Notes under the pieces: model-generated | Told to the model about the DNA's origin: nothing | Databases searched by the model: none | Seen by the model: only the letters and a program-made list of their open reading frames with translations | Part shown: in pieces, positions 40,070-49,207 of the stretch | How positions within the stretch are numbered: position 1 is the first letter of the stretch | How the letters are laid out: each line of letters opens with the position of its first letter | Program-made: the position numbers and the translations under genes | NCBI GenBank assembly: GCA_963169875.1 | Contig: CAUJEL010000152.1 | Span: 1-64,000 of the forward strand | DNA length: 64,000 bases | Source: Candidatus Zhuqueibacterota bacterium | GTDB taxonomy: Bacteria; Zhuqueibacterota; Zhuqueibacteria; Residuimicrobiales; Residuimicrobiaceae | Reading direction: 5' to 3'

Positions 40070-40130
40070 CTCTGTGTCTCCGTGCCCCGGTGGTTTAAAG
40101 AACTAACCACCGGGACACCGAAACACAGAA
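40070..40130. repeat. Long imperfect palindrome
   Basis: CTGTGTCTCCGTGCCCCGGTGGTT - taaagaact - AACCACCGGGACACCGAAACACAG, with a perfect 10-bp core 40086-40095/40105-40114. Confidence 0.8.
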
Positions 40131-40241
40131 AAAAGCAGACGGACCATCTGCAAGGGTTGCGATCTGTTGATGGAACAGGTCCCCCCCAAAAAAAGGCTGT
40201 CGGCATCACTTCAGGCCGCAACCACGCTCCCCCAAAAGCAC

Positions 40242-42539
40242 TTAAAACGTCACCGTCACCCCGAACGAAGGCAAAAAGGGCAGCATGTAGACAACACTGC
40301 GGCGGGCATAGCCGCCATTGCCGTTGCTGCTCTCAAAACGCCAGTCGTACATGTAGATATTTTTGCGGTTGAGAATATTGATCAAATCCACATAGGCTGA
40401 AAACGTCCGCCGCGGCGATTCGTACAGATAGCTGATGCGCACGTCCAGTCTCATATAGGGGTCATATCGGGCCGAATTCTTGGCCCCCTTTACCACTCTC
40501 CATCCCTCGAGGCTGCCGCTGTCCGCGCTGAGGTCGCGCTGTAATGCGAGCACGGGCGTATAGGGAAAACCGCTGCCGTATTGACACAAACCGCTGACCT
40601 GCCAGCGCCGGCTCAGACGCCATTCGCCGCCGCTGCTGGCCTGAAAGGGCTGATCATAATCAAAATAACGCCAGGCGTCACTTGCAAATCGTTTGTATTG
40701 CGCTTCAGCGAGGGCGAAATTGATCCAATAGCCAAAACGGTCCCTGGACTGCCGCAGCCGCTGAAAGGAGAGCTCGACGCCTTGTGCCCGTCCGGTGCCG
40801 CTGTTCTCCGGCACGAACAGCTCATCATTGGGATTGACCAACAGATGATCCAGTTCTTTGCGGTAGAGCTCCAGCTTGAAGTGGTGGTTTGAATCCGTCG
40901 CCCATAACAGTCCGGCGATATAGTGCCGGGCGCGTTCAGCGCCAATGGCATCGGCATTGGCACTGATATCCAGGGGCTCGCCGCGGCCGATCACCGTGAG
41001 AAAATCCGGATATTGGGAATAGGTGCCGTAACTCACCCAGGCGCTCACCGGGCCCTGCGGATTGTACAACAGTCGTGTGCGCGGATGCCAGTGACTCTCA
41101 CCGTATAATCTGGAATGGTCATAGCGCACGCCCGCGGTCCATTCCCACCATGGCATGGAACGCAGGCGCATCTGCACGTAGGCGCTGTTATCCGTGGAAG
41201 AGGAAGTGAAACGGATCGAATCCGGCAGATCCAGGGCATTGCGCCACTGCAGATCCCAGAGCAGATCCGTCTGATGCTGCAGCGATTGGCCGCCGAATTT
41301 AAAAGCCAGCCAGCTTTTCGGCGTATACATCATATCCACTTTAGCGGTGGAGCGGCGAATGGTATAATTGAGCTGCGCATGATAGCGGTAGTTGTAGGTA
41401 TCATAGACCTGGACATCATTGTCATCATGGTAATAGCCGAGCAGCGCGATCAACGAAAACCGCGGCGTGAGCAGACTGGCCAGGCGCAAACCGCCGATAT
41501 GCCCTTTGCCGGCGTTGAGAAGATCCAGCTGTTCCTGCTCCACATCCATCATTTTGGCGCCTTCGCCCAAATGGGTATAAAAAGCAGTGAGGCGCGTGGT
41601 GCGTTTGAGATCGTAAGCGACCTTGGCATGAAAATCATAATAGAAGGGAAAGATATAATCCTGCTTGTAGAATTGATTCGCCACGATGTCATAGAAACTG
41701 CGGCGTCCGGCGATGATCCAGCTGCCGCGGTTGCGGCCGATGACGCCTTCAGCCACCGCCCGCGTGGTGAGCATGGCGATACTGAGCCCGATGGCAGGAC
41801 GCTCTCTCTTTCCCTCACGATTGGCGATCTGCAGCAAAGCGGATACCTTGCCCCCCTGGCTCACATCAAATCCCGCAGGTTCCAGATCGATGCCCTGGAT
41901 GATATCGGGATTGACCAGACTGATGCCGCCGCCCATCATGATGAAGAGCCGCGAAGGGGTGGTTATTTCCAATCCATCATAGAGGATCAGGTTTTGATCA
42001 GGGCTGCCGCCGCGTATGTAAAGCTGCGTATTGAGATCGCTGCGCGTGACCACGCCGGGAAGGATTGCAATAGCCCGGTACGCATCCTCGAGCGCGCCGG
42101 CTCGGCGGGCAACAAATTTGGGCGTGATGATCTCGTGTCCGGCGATGGCTTTCTCATAGTCAAAAGATTGCGTCTCCCGCTTGGCGCGCACCTGCACATT
42201 TCCCATGTTGATGGTCTGGCGATTGAGACGAATCCGCACGACCTGTGGCTGGCCGGTGCTGACGGTCACGCCATTGATCACCATTTTGCGATAGCCCAGC
42301 AGGGTGGCAATGATACGATAGGTCCCCGGCGGCACGCGATCGATATTGAACACACCGTTTGTCCGCGTCACCGCGCCCAGGGTGGTTCCCTCCAGGAGCA
42401 CATTGGCGCCCGGCAATGGCGCGTTATTGACGGCATCCATGACCATGCCGGTCACCCGCCCGGTTGGCTTTTGTTCCGCCCCCGCAACAAAGGCGAGCGC
42501 CAAAAGGACGAGCCAACTTGTACACACCCGCCTACTCAT
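40242..42539 (-). CDS. TonB-dependent receptor with N-terminal carboxypeptidase-regulatory-like domain
   Basis: 'GRVTGMVMDAVNNAPLPGANVLLEGTTLGAVTRTNGVFNIDRVPPGTYRI'; plug 'QLYIRGGSPDQNLILYDGLEI'; C-terminal barrel ending in aromatic 'LPSFGVTVTF'. Confidence 0.92.
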   Translation of the reverse strand: MSRRVCTSWLVLLALAFVAGAEQKPTGRVTGMVMDAVNNAPLPGANVLLEGTTLGAVTRTNGVFNIDRVPPGTYRIIATLLGYRKMVINGVTVSTGQPQVVRIRLNRQTINMGNVQVRAKRETQSFDYEKAIAGHEIITPKFVARRAGALEDAYRAIAILPGVVTRSDLNTQLYIRGGSPDQNLILYDGLEITTPSRLFIMMGGGISLVNPDIIQGIDLEPAGFDVSQGGKVSALLQIANREGKRERPAIGLSIAMLTTRAVAEGVIGRNRGSWIIAGRRSFYDIVANQFYKQDYIFPFYYDFHAKVAYDLKRTTRLTAFYTHLGEGAKMMDVEQEQLDLLNAGKGHIGGLRLASLLTPRFSLIALLGYYHDDNDVQVYDTYNYRYHAQLNYTIRRSTAKVDMMYTPKSWLAFKFGGQSLQHQTDLLWDLQWRNALDLPDSIRFTSSSTDNSAYVQMRLRSMPWWEWTAGVRYDHSRLYGESHWHPRTRLLYNPQGPVSAWVSYGTYSQYPDFLTVIGRGEPLDISANADAIGAERARHYIAGLLWATDSNHHFKLELYRKELDHLLVNPNDELFVPENSGTGRAQGVELSFQRLRQSRDRFGYWINFALAEAQYKRFASDAWRYFDYDQPFQASSGGEWRLSRRWQVSGLCQYGSGFPYTPVLALQRDLSADSGSLEGWRVVKGAKNSARYDPYMRLDVRISYLYESPRRTFSAYVDLINILNRKNIYMYDWRFESSNGNGGYARRSVVYMLPFLPSFGVTVTF

Positions 42540-43419
42540 CGATCACCACCCAGATCTTGTCCAGCATCAGATTATTGCCGTTGATATATGCCAGGCTCGT
42601 CCCGTCCGGCGACCAGGCGGGCATTTTTCCGCTGGAAACGATGGTCGTCTGGCGCTCGTCTCGTGGTGCATAAAGCGCCAGACCGCCACCTTCCTCAAAG
42701 ACGAAATAGGGACCGGGGGATTCTCCCTTGTTCCAATCTGCGGCAACCGGCCAGGCGCCCATCAGCCCTGATGAAACAATGGGCTTCACGCGGCTGCTGT
42801 CCAGGACAAAGCGATAGAGCATTTCGTCGAAAGCTTCCATGCCGGAAAAAAGCAGCGATTTGCCGTCCACATCCCAGCTCAGCGAAAAAACGAGCTGGTC
42901 CGCGATGGGGAGGTAGGCAACACGGTTGGCGGCCAAGTCCAGAAGCGCAATGCGATATGCGGTTATATAGGCGATTGTGTGGCCATCCGGAGACGGCCGC
43001 ACGAACGTCTCATCCCCCGATTCCGAACTCAACCGCGACCAGGTAGAAATAGAGGGTTTATATTTCCAGACATCGTGGTCGCCCAGGCGATTGGTGATGC
43101 AATAGAATTCAGTGGAATCAGCGCTATAGGTGGGAAAGGTGAGCACCCCCTTGACGCCGAAAAGCGTGCGCATCCGTTTTGTAGCCACATCCACTTCCCT
43201 GACCAGGGTGCTGTCCTTGGCGCTGGACCAGGCCGCATAGAGGATACGCGCACCGTCCGCGCGCCATACAGGATGGCGGTTTTGCCAGCCATCTTTGACC
43301 AGTATTTGCTGTCGGGGAATGGTGGTCTCAAAATCGACGCTGCTCTGCTCCGTGCACGCCGAGCATAGCAGCAGAAGGAGTAAAACCCCACATCGAATAT
43401 GTGATAAATGCCTGACCAA
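42532..43419 (-). CDS. PD40/TolB-like beta-propeller lipoprotein
   Basis: Lipobox 'LLLLLLCSACTEQ'; repeats 'HPVWRADGARILYAAW', 'VRPSPDGHTIAYITA', 'MPAWSPDGTSLAYING'; overlaps the receptor gene by 8 nt. Confidence 0.85.
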   Translation of the reverse strand: MVRHLSHIRCGVLLLLLLCSACTEQSSVDFETTIPRQQILVKDGWQNRHPVWRADGARILYAAWSSAKDSTLVREVDVATKRMRTLFGVKGVLTFPTYSADSTEFYCITNRLGDHDVWKYKPSISTWSRLSSESGDETFVRPSPDGHTIAYITAYRIALLDLAANRVAYLPIADQLVFSLSWDVDGKSLLFSGMEAFDEMLYRFVLDSSRVKPIVSSGLMGAWPVAADWNKGESPGPYFVFEEGGGLALYAPRDERQTTIVSSGKMPAWSPDGTSLAYINGNNLMLDKIWVVIDE

Positions 43420-43624
43420 AATTTATCCGTCACACGATGTTCATTGCAAAAGGTGCATAACTGTATCGGACAATATATGCAATTGGTATGCCAAGGCCTC
43501 GAATATTTGAACGTCTTAATTGTTTGTTTTTACGTATACATTTCCGGTGCGAACGGCTGCCGCCGGTCAGAGTGTAGGAAAATGAGTCACTTTGTCTCAC
43601 CCTGTGCGCACCTGAACCGGCTGC

Positions 43625-46030
43625 TCATTTGCCGGCCGGGTGAATGGTTTGCCATTGCCAGCCGCGGTTGCGGGATTCAAGACTGTTCAGGTTCAAGGTG
43701 ATGAGTGCACCCTGCCGCCACAACGGCGTCATATCTTTATAATGTGGACTGAACGGGTGGCTGCTCTGTCCCGCCGGGATGATGACATGGTACTCCGGCG
43801 TTGACATATCCGCAATCTGCCGCACGCACGGGCCGATGAATGCGGCGTAGGGTTTGGATAGCAAATAGGTGCTGTTATTAATCGTAAAATTGCCTCCGGC
43901 CGTCGGGTAGGGCCCAATGTTGAAGTAGCGCCGGAATGGTGCATGTGTGCCAAAAGGGTGAGGCTGCGTGAGGGTGTGTACATCTCCCCATGTCCATAAC
44001 CCTGGATTATTTCCATATTGGATGGTCAGTTCCTCGATGGCGGTGTAAAAACTGGCCTGCATCTGAGTTTGCAGCGTCTCCACCTGCCTGGTGCGCTCAT
44101 CATCGAACCAGGCGGAATCGTTTGCGGCGATCAGGCGGTCGAGCGTGCTGATGTTGAAATGGGGCATTTCCAGAAATCGTCCATAAAGTTCATCGCCCAT
44201 TTCATCAGAAAACGTCCGGCGCATCAGCTCCAGGCAGGTGGCTTCATACACGGTTGCGGCCACGCTGCTGCTGCTCTGATGAAAATCCCAGACGGATAAC
44301 AATTCGCGGCCAAAATCAGCGGGGGAGTTCTGCGGCAACGAAAGTGGCGCGAGCACTTTTAGCAGTTGGGGCACAAACCGCGCCGCATGCTCAGAATAGA
44401 CATCATTTTGCAGCGCCCGAAAACTGGCGACATCGGCAACGCGAAGGGTATCCAACAAGTGATGAATGCGCCGGTAGCGGTAATCCGGTTCCCAATAAGC
44501 GGAGAGATAAAAAGCATAACTGGAATCGACCAGGCATTGATTGGCATTGACAATACGATCGTTGAGCGGCTGATAAATTTTCGGCAGCAATTCATACGGC
44601 ACAGCGCCCAGCCAATCGGCCCGGTACAGGGTATCCGAAACAGGATGCCAGGCGTTTTGAAAATTCCGCAGGGGGATTTCCGCGGCCAGCTGCATGCCGA
44701 TATTTCCCCTGGCGTCGGCATAGATAAAATTTTCACCCGGATTTTTGCAGTTCTCCAGGGCGCGCCGGAAATCGCTCCAATCACGGCTTTGCAGCAGTTT
44801 TTGCCAGGAAGTGAGCGGATCGTCCGGGTTGAATCCGGTCCAGCGCAAAACTAAAGGCTCGCTATCGCGAATGCCGAGTATGGGTGTTTGTGAATTCACG
44901 ACCGGCCCGGCGAGTGTGCGGGTGACGCGGAATTTATGCGGCGCCTTGTCTTTGATCTGGATGGTTACATCTTGACGGGTTAAGGCAAATCGCTGACCGT
45001 TATAGAGGTAATGATCCGTATCGATGCTGTCCGGCTGCAGAGCCATGAAATCGACGTCATCGATCATGCCATGCGTCACGCCCCAGGCGATGGATTCATT
45101 GCGTCCCACCACCAGACCGGGGAGGCCGGGAATGCTGGCGCCCACCGCGTTGATTTTGGGAGAGCGCAGGTGACAGAGATAATAGATCGATGGGGCTGTG
45201 AAAGGCAAGTGGGTGTCGTTGGCGAGAATGGCTTGTCCGCGCTGTGTGTGACGTCCGCTGACCGCCCAGGCATTGCTGCCCAATCCGGTCACCGGACTGT
45301 TGAGCAACGCGCGCAGATCGGATTCGCCGCGCAGCAATCCCCGGCTGGCGTTTGAAACGGGCGCAGGCGGAGCAGGTGCCATGCGTTGGCCAGGATAAGC
45401 TTGCGGCATTATTTGCGCAAACTTGGCCGAGTCGACCTTGCTCAAGAGGTCGCCGTACACCAGATCAACATGCCATCCCATGCTGAGGAGCCAACCGATG
45501 AGGCGCTGACTGGCCAGACAATCATCCGGTTTCCAGGGATCAGGCTGGTAGCGTAAAACCGTGAATTCAATGGGCAGCTGCCGGGCGGAACGGATATAGG
45601 CATTGATGCCGGCGCAATAGGACTGCAGTTGGGTGAAATTCTCCGGAGGCAGAATGGCGAGGAGATTGCCGGCCAGGTTTTCAAAGCCGATGGTGCGGGC
45701 GAAGACGTCGGCATCGAGAAAGCGCTCGCCGAAGACCTCGCAGAGCCGTCCCTGGGCAGCCCGCCGCATCAAGTCCATTTGCCAAAGCCGGTCCTGGGCT
45801 GCGACATAGCCCTGCATAAAGTAGAGATCCGCTTCCGAGCGCGCGCTGATATGGGGGATGCCCCATTCATCCCATCCGATCTCCACCGGTTGCTGCAGTC
45901 CGGCTGCATAAAAATGGCCGGTGGTGGAAGGCACGGAGCGGCGTAGGGAAAAATGGCCCAGCGTCAAGAATGCGGATGCAAAAAAAATGACCAAAAAAAG
46001 GATAAAATAAAGTCGCCGTTTGAGAGACAT
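43625..46030 (-). CDS. Penicillin acylase family protein (Ntn hydrolase)
   Basis: 'VEIGWDEWGIPHISARSEADLYFMQGYVAAQDRLWQMDLMRRAAQGRL'; autoprocessing site 'GLGSNAWAVSGRHTQRGQAILANDTHLPF'; 'GVTHGMIDDVDF'. Confidence 0.95.
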   Translation of the reverse strand: MSLKRRLYFILFLVIFFASAFLTLGHFSLRRSVPSTTGHFYAAGLQQPVEIGWDEWGIPHISARSEADLYFMQGYVAAQDRLWQMDLMRRAAQGRLCEVFGERFLDADVFARTIGFENLAGNLLAILPPENFTQLQSYCAGINAYIRSARQLPIEFTVLRYQPDPWKPDDCLASQRLIGWLLSMGWHVDLVYGDLLSKVDSAKFAQIMPQAYPGQRMAPAPPAPVSNASRGLLRGESDLRALLNSPVTGLGSNAWAVSGRHTQRGQAILANDTHLPFTAPSIYYLCHLRSPKINAVGASIPGLPGLVVGRNESIAWGVTHGMIDDVDFMALQPDSIDTDHYLYNGQRFALTRQDVTIQIKDKAPHKFRVTRTLAGPVVNSQTPILGIRDSEPLVLRWTGFNPDDPLTSWQKLLQSRDWSDFRRALENCKNPGENFIYADARGNIGMQLAAEIPLRNFQNAWHPVSDTLYRADWLGAVPYELLPKIYQPLNDRIVNANQCLVDSSYAFYLSAYWEPDYRYRRIHHLLDTLRVADVASFRALQNDVYSEHAARFVPQLLKVLAPLSLPQNSPADFGRELLSVWDFHQSSSSVAATVYEATCLELMRRTFSDEMGDELYGRFLEMPHFNISTLDRLIAANDSAWFDDERTRQVETLQTQMQASFYTAIEELTIQYGNNPGLWTWGDVHTLTQPHPFGTHAPFRRYFNIGPYPTAGGNFTINNSTYLLSKPYAAFIGPCVRQIADMSTPEYHVIIPAGQSSHPFSPHYKDMTPLWRQGALITLNLNSLESRNRGWQWQTIHPAGK

Positions 46031-46118
46031 GATCGTTTCCGTGAATGAAAAAGGCAAGAACAGAATGTCTTGCCTGATAAACAGTTATTGGGTCAAATAA
46101 ACATCCGCACTTGAATTA

Positions 46119-46679
46119 TTACTTCCTCTTGACCTGCTCTCTGCCGCCGGGTTTTGCTGCGGGTGCGGTAGTTGTGGTGGAGGATCTCGGTGTTGTGTCC
46201 TGCTGCGGTGGCGGGGTGCTGTTCACGCCCGCTTGCGTGCTGGTGGTATTTCCGGTGGAAAACGTCCGGCGATCGCCGGACGATTGGGATGCGGATGAGT
46301 CCGGATTATCGGCTGATCCCTTACCCAAAGCCGGGGCGACAACCGTCCCGCCGCCATAGCCGCCCGAAACGCTTGGATCGTAGGACGGATCATTTGGAAA
46401 TCGTTGCCGGTATCCTTCCGGCGCATAGCCTCTGCCTGTATTTTCATAATTCTCGTACTCGTCCATCCACCAGGCGGAATCATAATAGTAGAGCCAGCCA
46501 TAATTTCCGGCCAGCGTCTGCGGAATGGTCGGATTCAATGGCGCGGAGATGGCCTGGACCGGTTCATCATACGCCTCGTCCGCTCCATCCGCGGTGTGAG
46601 GAGCACGAAAAGTCGTATAGCAGGAGACCATGATCAGTGACATCAAGACAGCCAGTGCGAGAAGCAAAAAGCGATTCAT
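46119..46679 (-). CDS. Hypothetical lipoprotein
   Basis: 'MNRFLLLALAVLMSLIMVSCYTTFRAP' lipoprotein signal; low-complexity Gly/Thr/Ser C-terminus. Confidence 0.6.
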   Translation of the reverse strand: MNRFLLLALAVLMSLIMVSCYTTFRAPHTADGADEAYDEPVQAISAPLNPTIPQTLAGNYGWLYYYDSAWWMDEYENYENTGRGYAPEGYRQRFPNDPSYDPSVSGGYGGGTVVAPALGKGSADNPDSSASQSSGDRRTFSTGNTTSTQAGVNSTPPPQQDTTPRSSTTTTAPAAKPGGREQVKRK

Positions 46680-46694
46680 GAAAAACCTCTTGAA

Positions 46695-47561
46695 TTAGCG
46701 CTCCAGAATGCGCGCATAATAAACAATGCGCAAAATGCGCATGAAATCACGATTGCCGTAATTATCCGCGAGAATATTTTTAACACTGAATTCAATGAAC
46801 ATATTCGGCTGAAAAGCCCAGCGCATGGCCGCATTGAGATAGCCTTTGGCGCTGTTGGCTGTTTTTAAGCGATCATCGTTCAGGGCGAAGTCGTACTCCC
46901 AGACCGTCGAGAGATCCCGGGTCAGCTGCACATCGATGCCGAGAAATATATTGGGGTCCGCGTCTTTATCGGAACGTTCAAGACTGTAATTGGCGCCAAT
47001 ATGCAGACCGGCTTTCCACAGTGATTCGTACCCTTTGGAGGCGACAATATAGAGACCGCGAGATTTTATCGAGTAACGGTCCAGCATATAACGCGCCGGA
47101 TCCAGATCGGACTGCAAGCTGTCCGCATAATCGGAACGCCGCCAGTATTTCCCGTACCCCTGGGTTTCGATCCCGATGACGATTGCCGGCATGACCAGGT
47201 TTTCTTCAATGGCGCGGTATGCAAAATGGACGCCCGGCGTCTCGTTCCAGCGCACATCTTTGCCGCCGATGATATAATCGCCTCCATAGGAGACCCCGAA
47301 CATCATTTTGTGGGAAATGCCCACCGACAACCGCGCCAGCAGGCCGCCTTCTTCATACATGCGAATGCTGGCATTGAGATCCCCGGGCCAGAGCATGCTG
47401 GCAGTCGGGACATCGATCAGTTGAACCGGTTTGGAAAAATAGGATTGCGGCTCCTCATCGGCCGGCTGCGGACCTTTTGAAAAAGAACGTCGATTGATCT
47501 GGCTCCACAACGGTGTCGCCAAAAAGGCTAACCCTGCCAACAGGATAATAGTTTTTCGCAT
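46695..47561 (-). CDS. Outer-membrane beta-barrel protein, YjbH-like
   Basis: 'MRKTIILLAGLAFLATPLWSQ' signal; 'VPTASMLWPGDLNASIRMYEEGGLLARLSVGISHKMMFGVSYGGDYIIG'; amphipathic strands to the C-terminus. Confidence 0.6.
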   Translation of the reverse strand: MRKTIILLAGLAFLATPLWSQINRRSFSKGPQPADEEPQSYFSKPVQLIDVPTASMLWPGDLNASIRMYEEGGLLARLSVGISHKMMFGVSYGGDYIIGGKDVRWNETPGVHFAYRAIEENLVMPAIVIGIETQGYGKYWRRSDYADSLQSDLDPARYMLDRYSIKSRGLYIVASKGYESLWKAGLHIGANYSLERSDKDADPNIFLGIDVQLTRDLSTVWEYDFALNDDRLKTANSAKGYLNAAMRWAFQPNMFIEFSVKNILADNYGNRDFMRILRIVYYARILER

Positions 47562-47650
47562 GCCTGTTTCCCTTTTCCCATTCACAAGTTTATTAAATAT
47601 AATGAAAAGGGCTTTCAATGTCAACATCAAATACCGCAAGCGCATATTGA

Positions 47651-48253
47651 TCAAGAGCGAATAAAAATTCCAAAACCTACGCCGATTTGCACCATGCTGC
47701 GCTGCTTGGTGTATACGGGGCCAGCCGGAAGCATCTGCACATACTGCAACTTGATGCGCAGGGTAGAAAAACGCCCGAAACAGGACTGGGTGCCAATGCC
47801 CGCCATGACGGCAAGCCCTGAATAATTTTCAGCGGGCTGATTGGTCACCGTAACACCTTCTGACCACACACCCACGCCCAAATTGGCAAAGACCGATGAG
47901 CTGATGCCCATATCCATCCGTCTGACATCGGACTTTCGGAATTGAGAGGGTGACATATCCAGCAGCCGGACGCGCAGACTGCCCATGAACAACATGGAGA
48001 CGGACACGGAATCCGGGTAAAATCCGAAGCGAATGCCTGGCTCCAGATCGACGCCCACCGTGCGGCTGAAATAGTAACTGACGAGTGGTTCTACCCCCAG
48101 TTGTCCGATTGATCTCTGGGCCGCATCGGTATAAGAATGAAAATTGAATCCCCCGCCGATTTCAGTGGAACCCCGCCGCTGGGCAGTCGCAGCGGTCGCC
48201 AGCAACACAACCAGCATCACCGTAACAGATAACCGGCGCATCACACCTCCCAT
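47651..48253 (-). CDS. Outer-membrane beta-barrel family protein
   Basis: Signal peptide; 'RRGSTEIGGGFNFHSYTDA...GVEPLVSYYFSRTVGVDLEPGIRFGF' beta-barrel-like. Confidence 0.6.
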   Translation of the reverse strand: MGGVMRRLSVTVMLVVLLATAATAQRRGSTEIGGGFNFHSYTDAAQRSIGQLGVEPLVSYYFSRTVGVDLEPGIRFGFYPDSVSVSMLFMGSLRVRLLDMSPSQFRKSDVRRMDMGISSSVFANLGVGVWSEGVTVTNQPAENYSGLAVMAGIGTQSCFGRFSTLRIKLQYVQMLPAGPVYTKQRSMVQIGVGFGIFIRS

Positions 48254-48259
48254 AATAAA

Positions 48260-49066
48260 TCATTCTCCGATCGGCAGCATGCCTTGCTGCAGGGCAGCCA
48301 ATCTTTTTTCAATCAGTTCGATATAGGAATTGGCCATTCGCGATATGCGCCGCGAACGCAAAGCATCCATGCGAATCTTCGTTTCCATGTCCATGAGCAT
48401 GCGAATGAGATCCTGGCGCGCCTGAAAAGTGATGGCGGATTCAGGATAGCGGTTGAGAAAATCATCGAACAGAACAAATGGCGCAGCATAATTTGACCAG
48501 AACAACGACCACTGCTTCTCGCTTTCCTTGTCGATGACATTGCGGATGAGTGAATTGATGACCGTATCGTCATTATGCTCCACATAGTTGACACAGCCCA
48601 TATAAGTCGTATAAAGACGTTTCAGGACGGTTTCGCGCGCCAGACTGTCCGATGCCTGGGCGATTTCCTTCTGCAAATTATGGACATCGGCCAGCCAGCG
48701 ATTCTGTTCGAACGCCTGCTCGGTCAGCCGGTAACGCAGCACCAGCCTGGTCCAGGCGCTGACCGGTTTGTCATCCAGGGTGCCGGGGTTGAAATCGAGT
48801 TTTTTGACAAAACTCATCGCGGCTTCATCGAGCACGTCATAACCGGAAGAATTGCTCAAATTGACCTGTTCCGCTTTGCCCTGCGGATTGACAAAAACGG
48901 TCAGAACGACCTCACCCTCGATCCGCTTCAGCTGTGCCGAAAGCGGATAGTCCAGAGGGAGATCTGAAGCGACCCGCGGCGGTTTGAGCCGCGCCTGCGA
49001 AGCGCAGTCGAGCGACATCAAGGCAGCCAGTAACAAGACGCCCAGAAAACCACGATATCTTTTCAT
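48260..49066 (-). CDS. TonB C-terminal-domain (energy transducer-like) protein
   Basis: 'YPLSAQLKRIEGEVVLTVFVNPQGKAEQVNLSNSSGYDVLDEAAMSFVKKLDFNPGTLDDKPVSAWTRLVLRYRL' is a TonB-CTD. Confidence 0.85.
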   Translation of the reverse strand: MKRYRGFLGVLLLAALMSLDCASQARLKPPRVASDLPLDYPLSAQLKRIEGEVVLTVFVNPQGKAEQVNLSNSSGYDVLDEAAMSFVKKLDFNPGTLDDKPVSAWTRLVLRYRLTEQAFEQNRWLADVHNLQKEIAQASDSLARETVLKRLYTTYMGCVNYVEHNDDTVINSLIRNVIDKESEKQWSLFWSNYAAPFVLFDDFLNRYPESAITFQARQDLIRMLMDMETKIRMDALRSRRISRMANSYIELIEKRLAALQQGMLPIGE

Positions 49067-49081
49067 AAGGACCTCTCGCCC

Positions 49082-49116
49082 TAATAAAAAGTGGGAGCGA
49101 TTGACGCACTCCCACT
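49082..49116 (-). terminator. Intrinsic terminator (minus strand)
   Basis: On the minus strand AGTGGGAG-N11-CTCCCACT followed by TTTTATTAG; downstream of the 49208 stop and about 16 nt before the start codon at 49066. Confidence 0.8.
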
Positions 49117-49207
49117 AAAAGCGATGTGAATTCACATAACTGATCCGCTCATCGGAGCCAGACTCCATAATCAGAACAGTAAAAAAAGCGTTGCGGTCAT
49201 TTCAGCA

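Noticed and set aside
41115-42584. Long plus-strand ORF (489 aa), and similar long plus ORFs at 12941-14455, 31435-32931 and 6262-7125
   Set aside because: All lie antisense to clearly coding genes (TonB receptor, beta-helix protein, Gfo oxidoreductase, IorB) in GC-rich sequence; no recognisable protein content.
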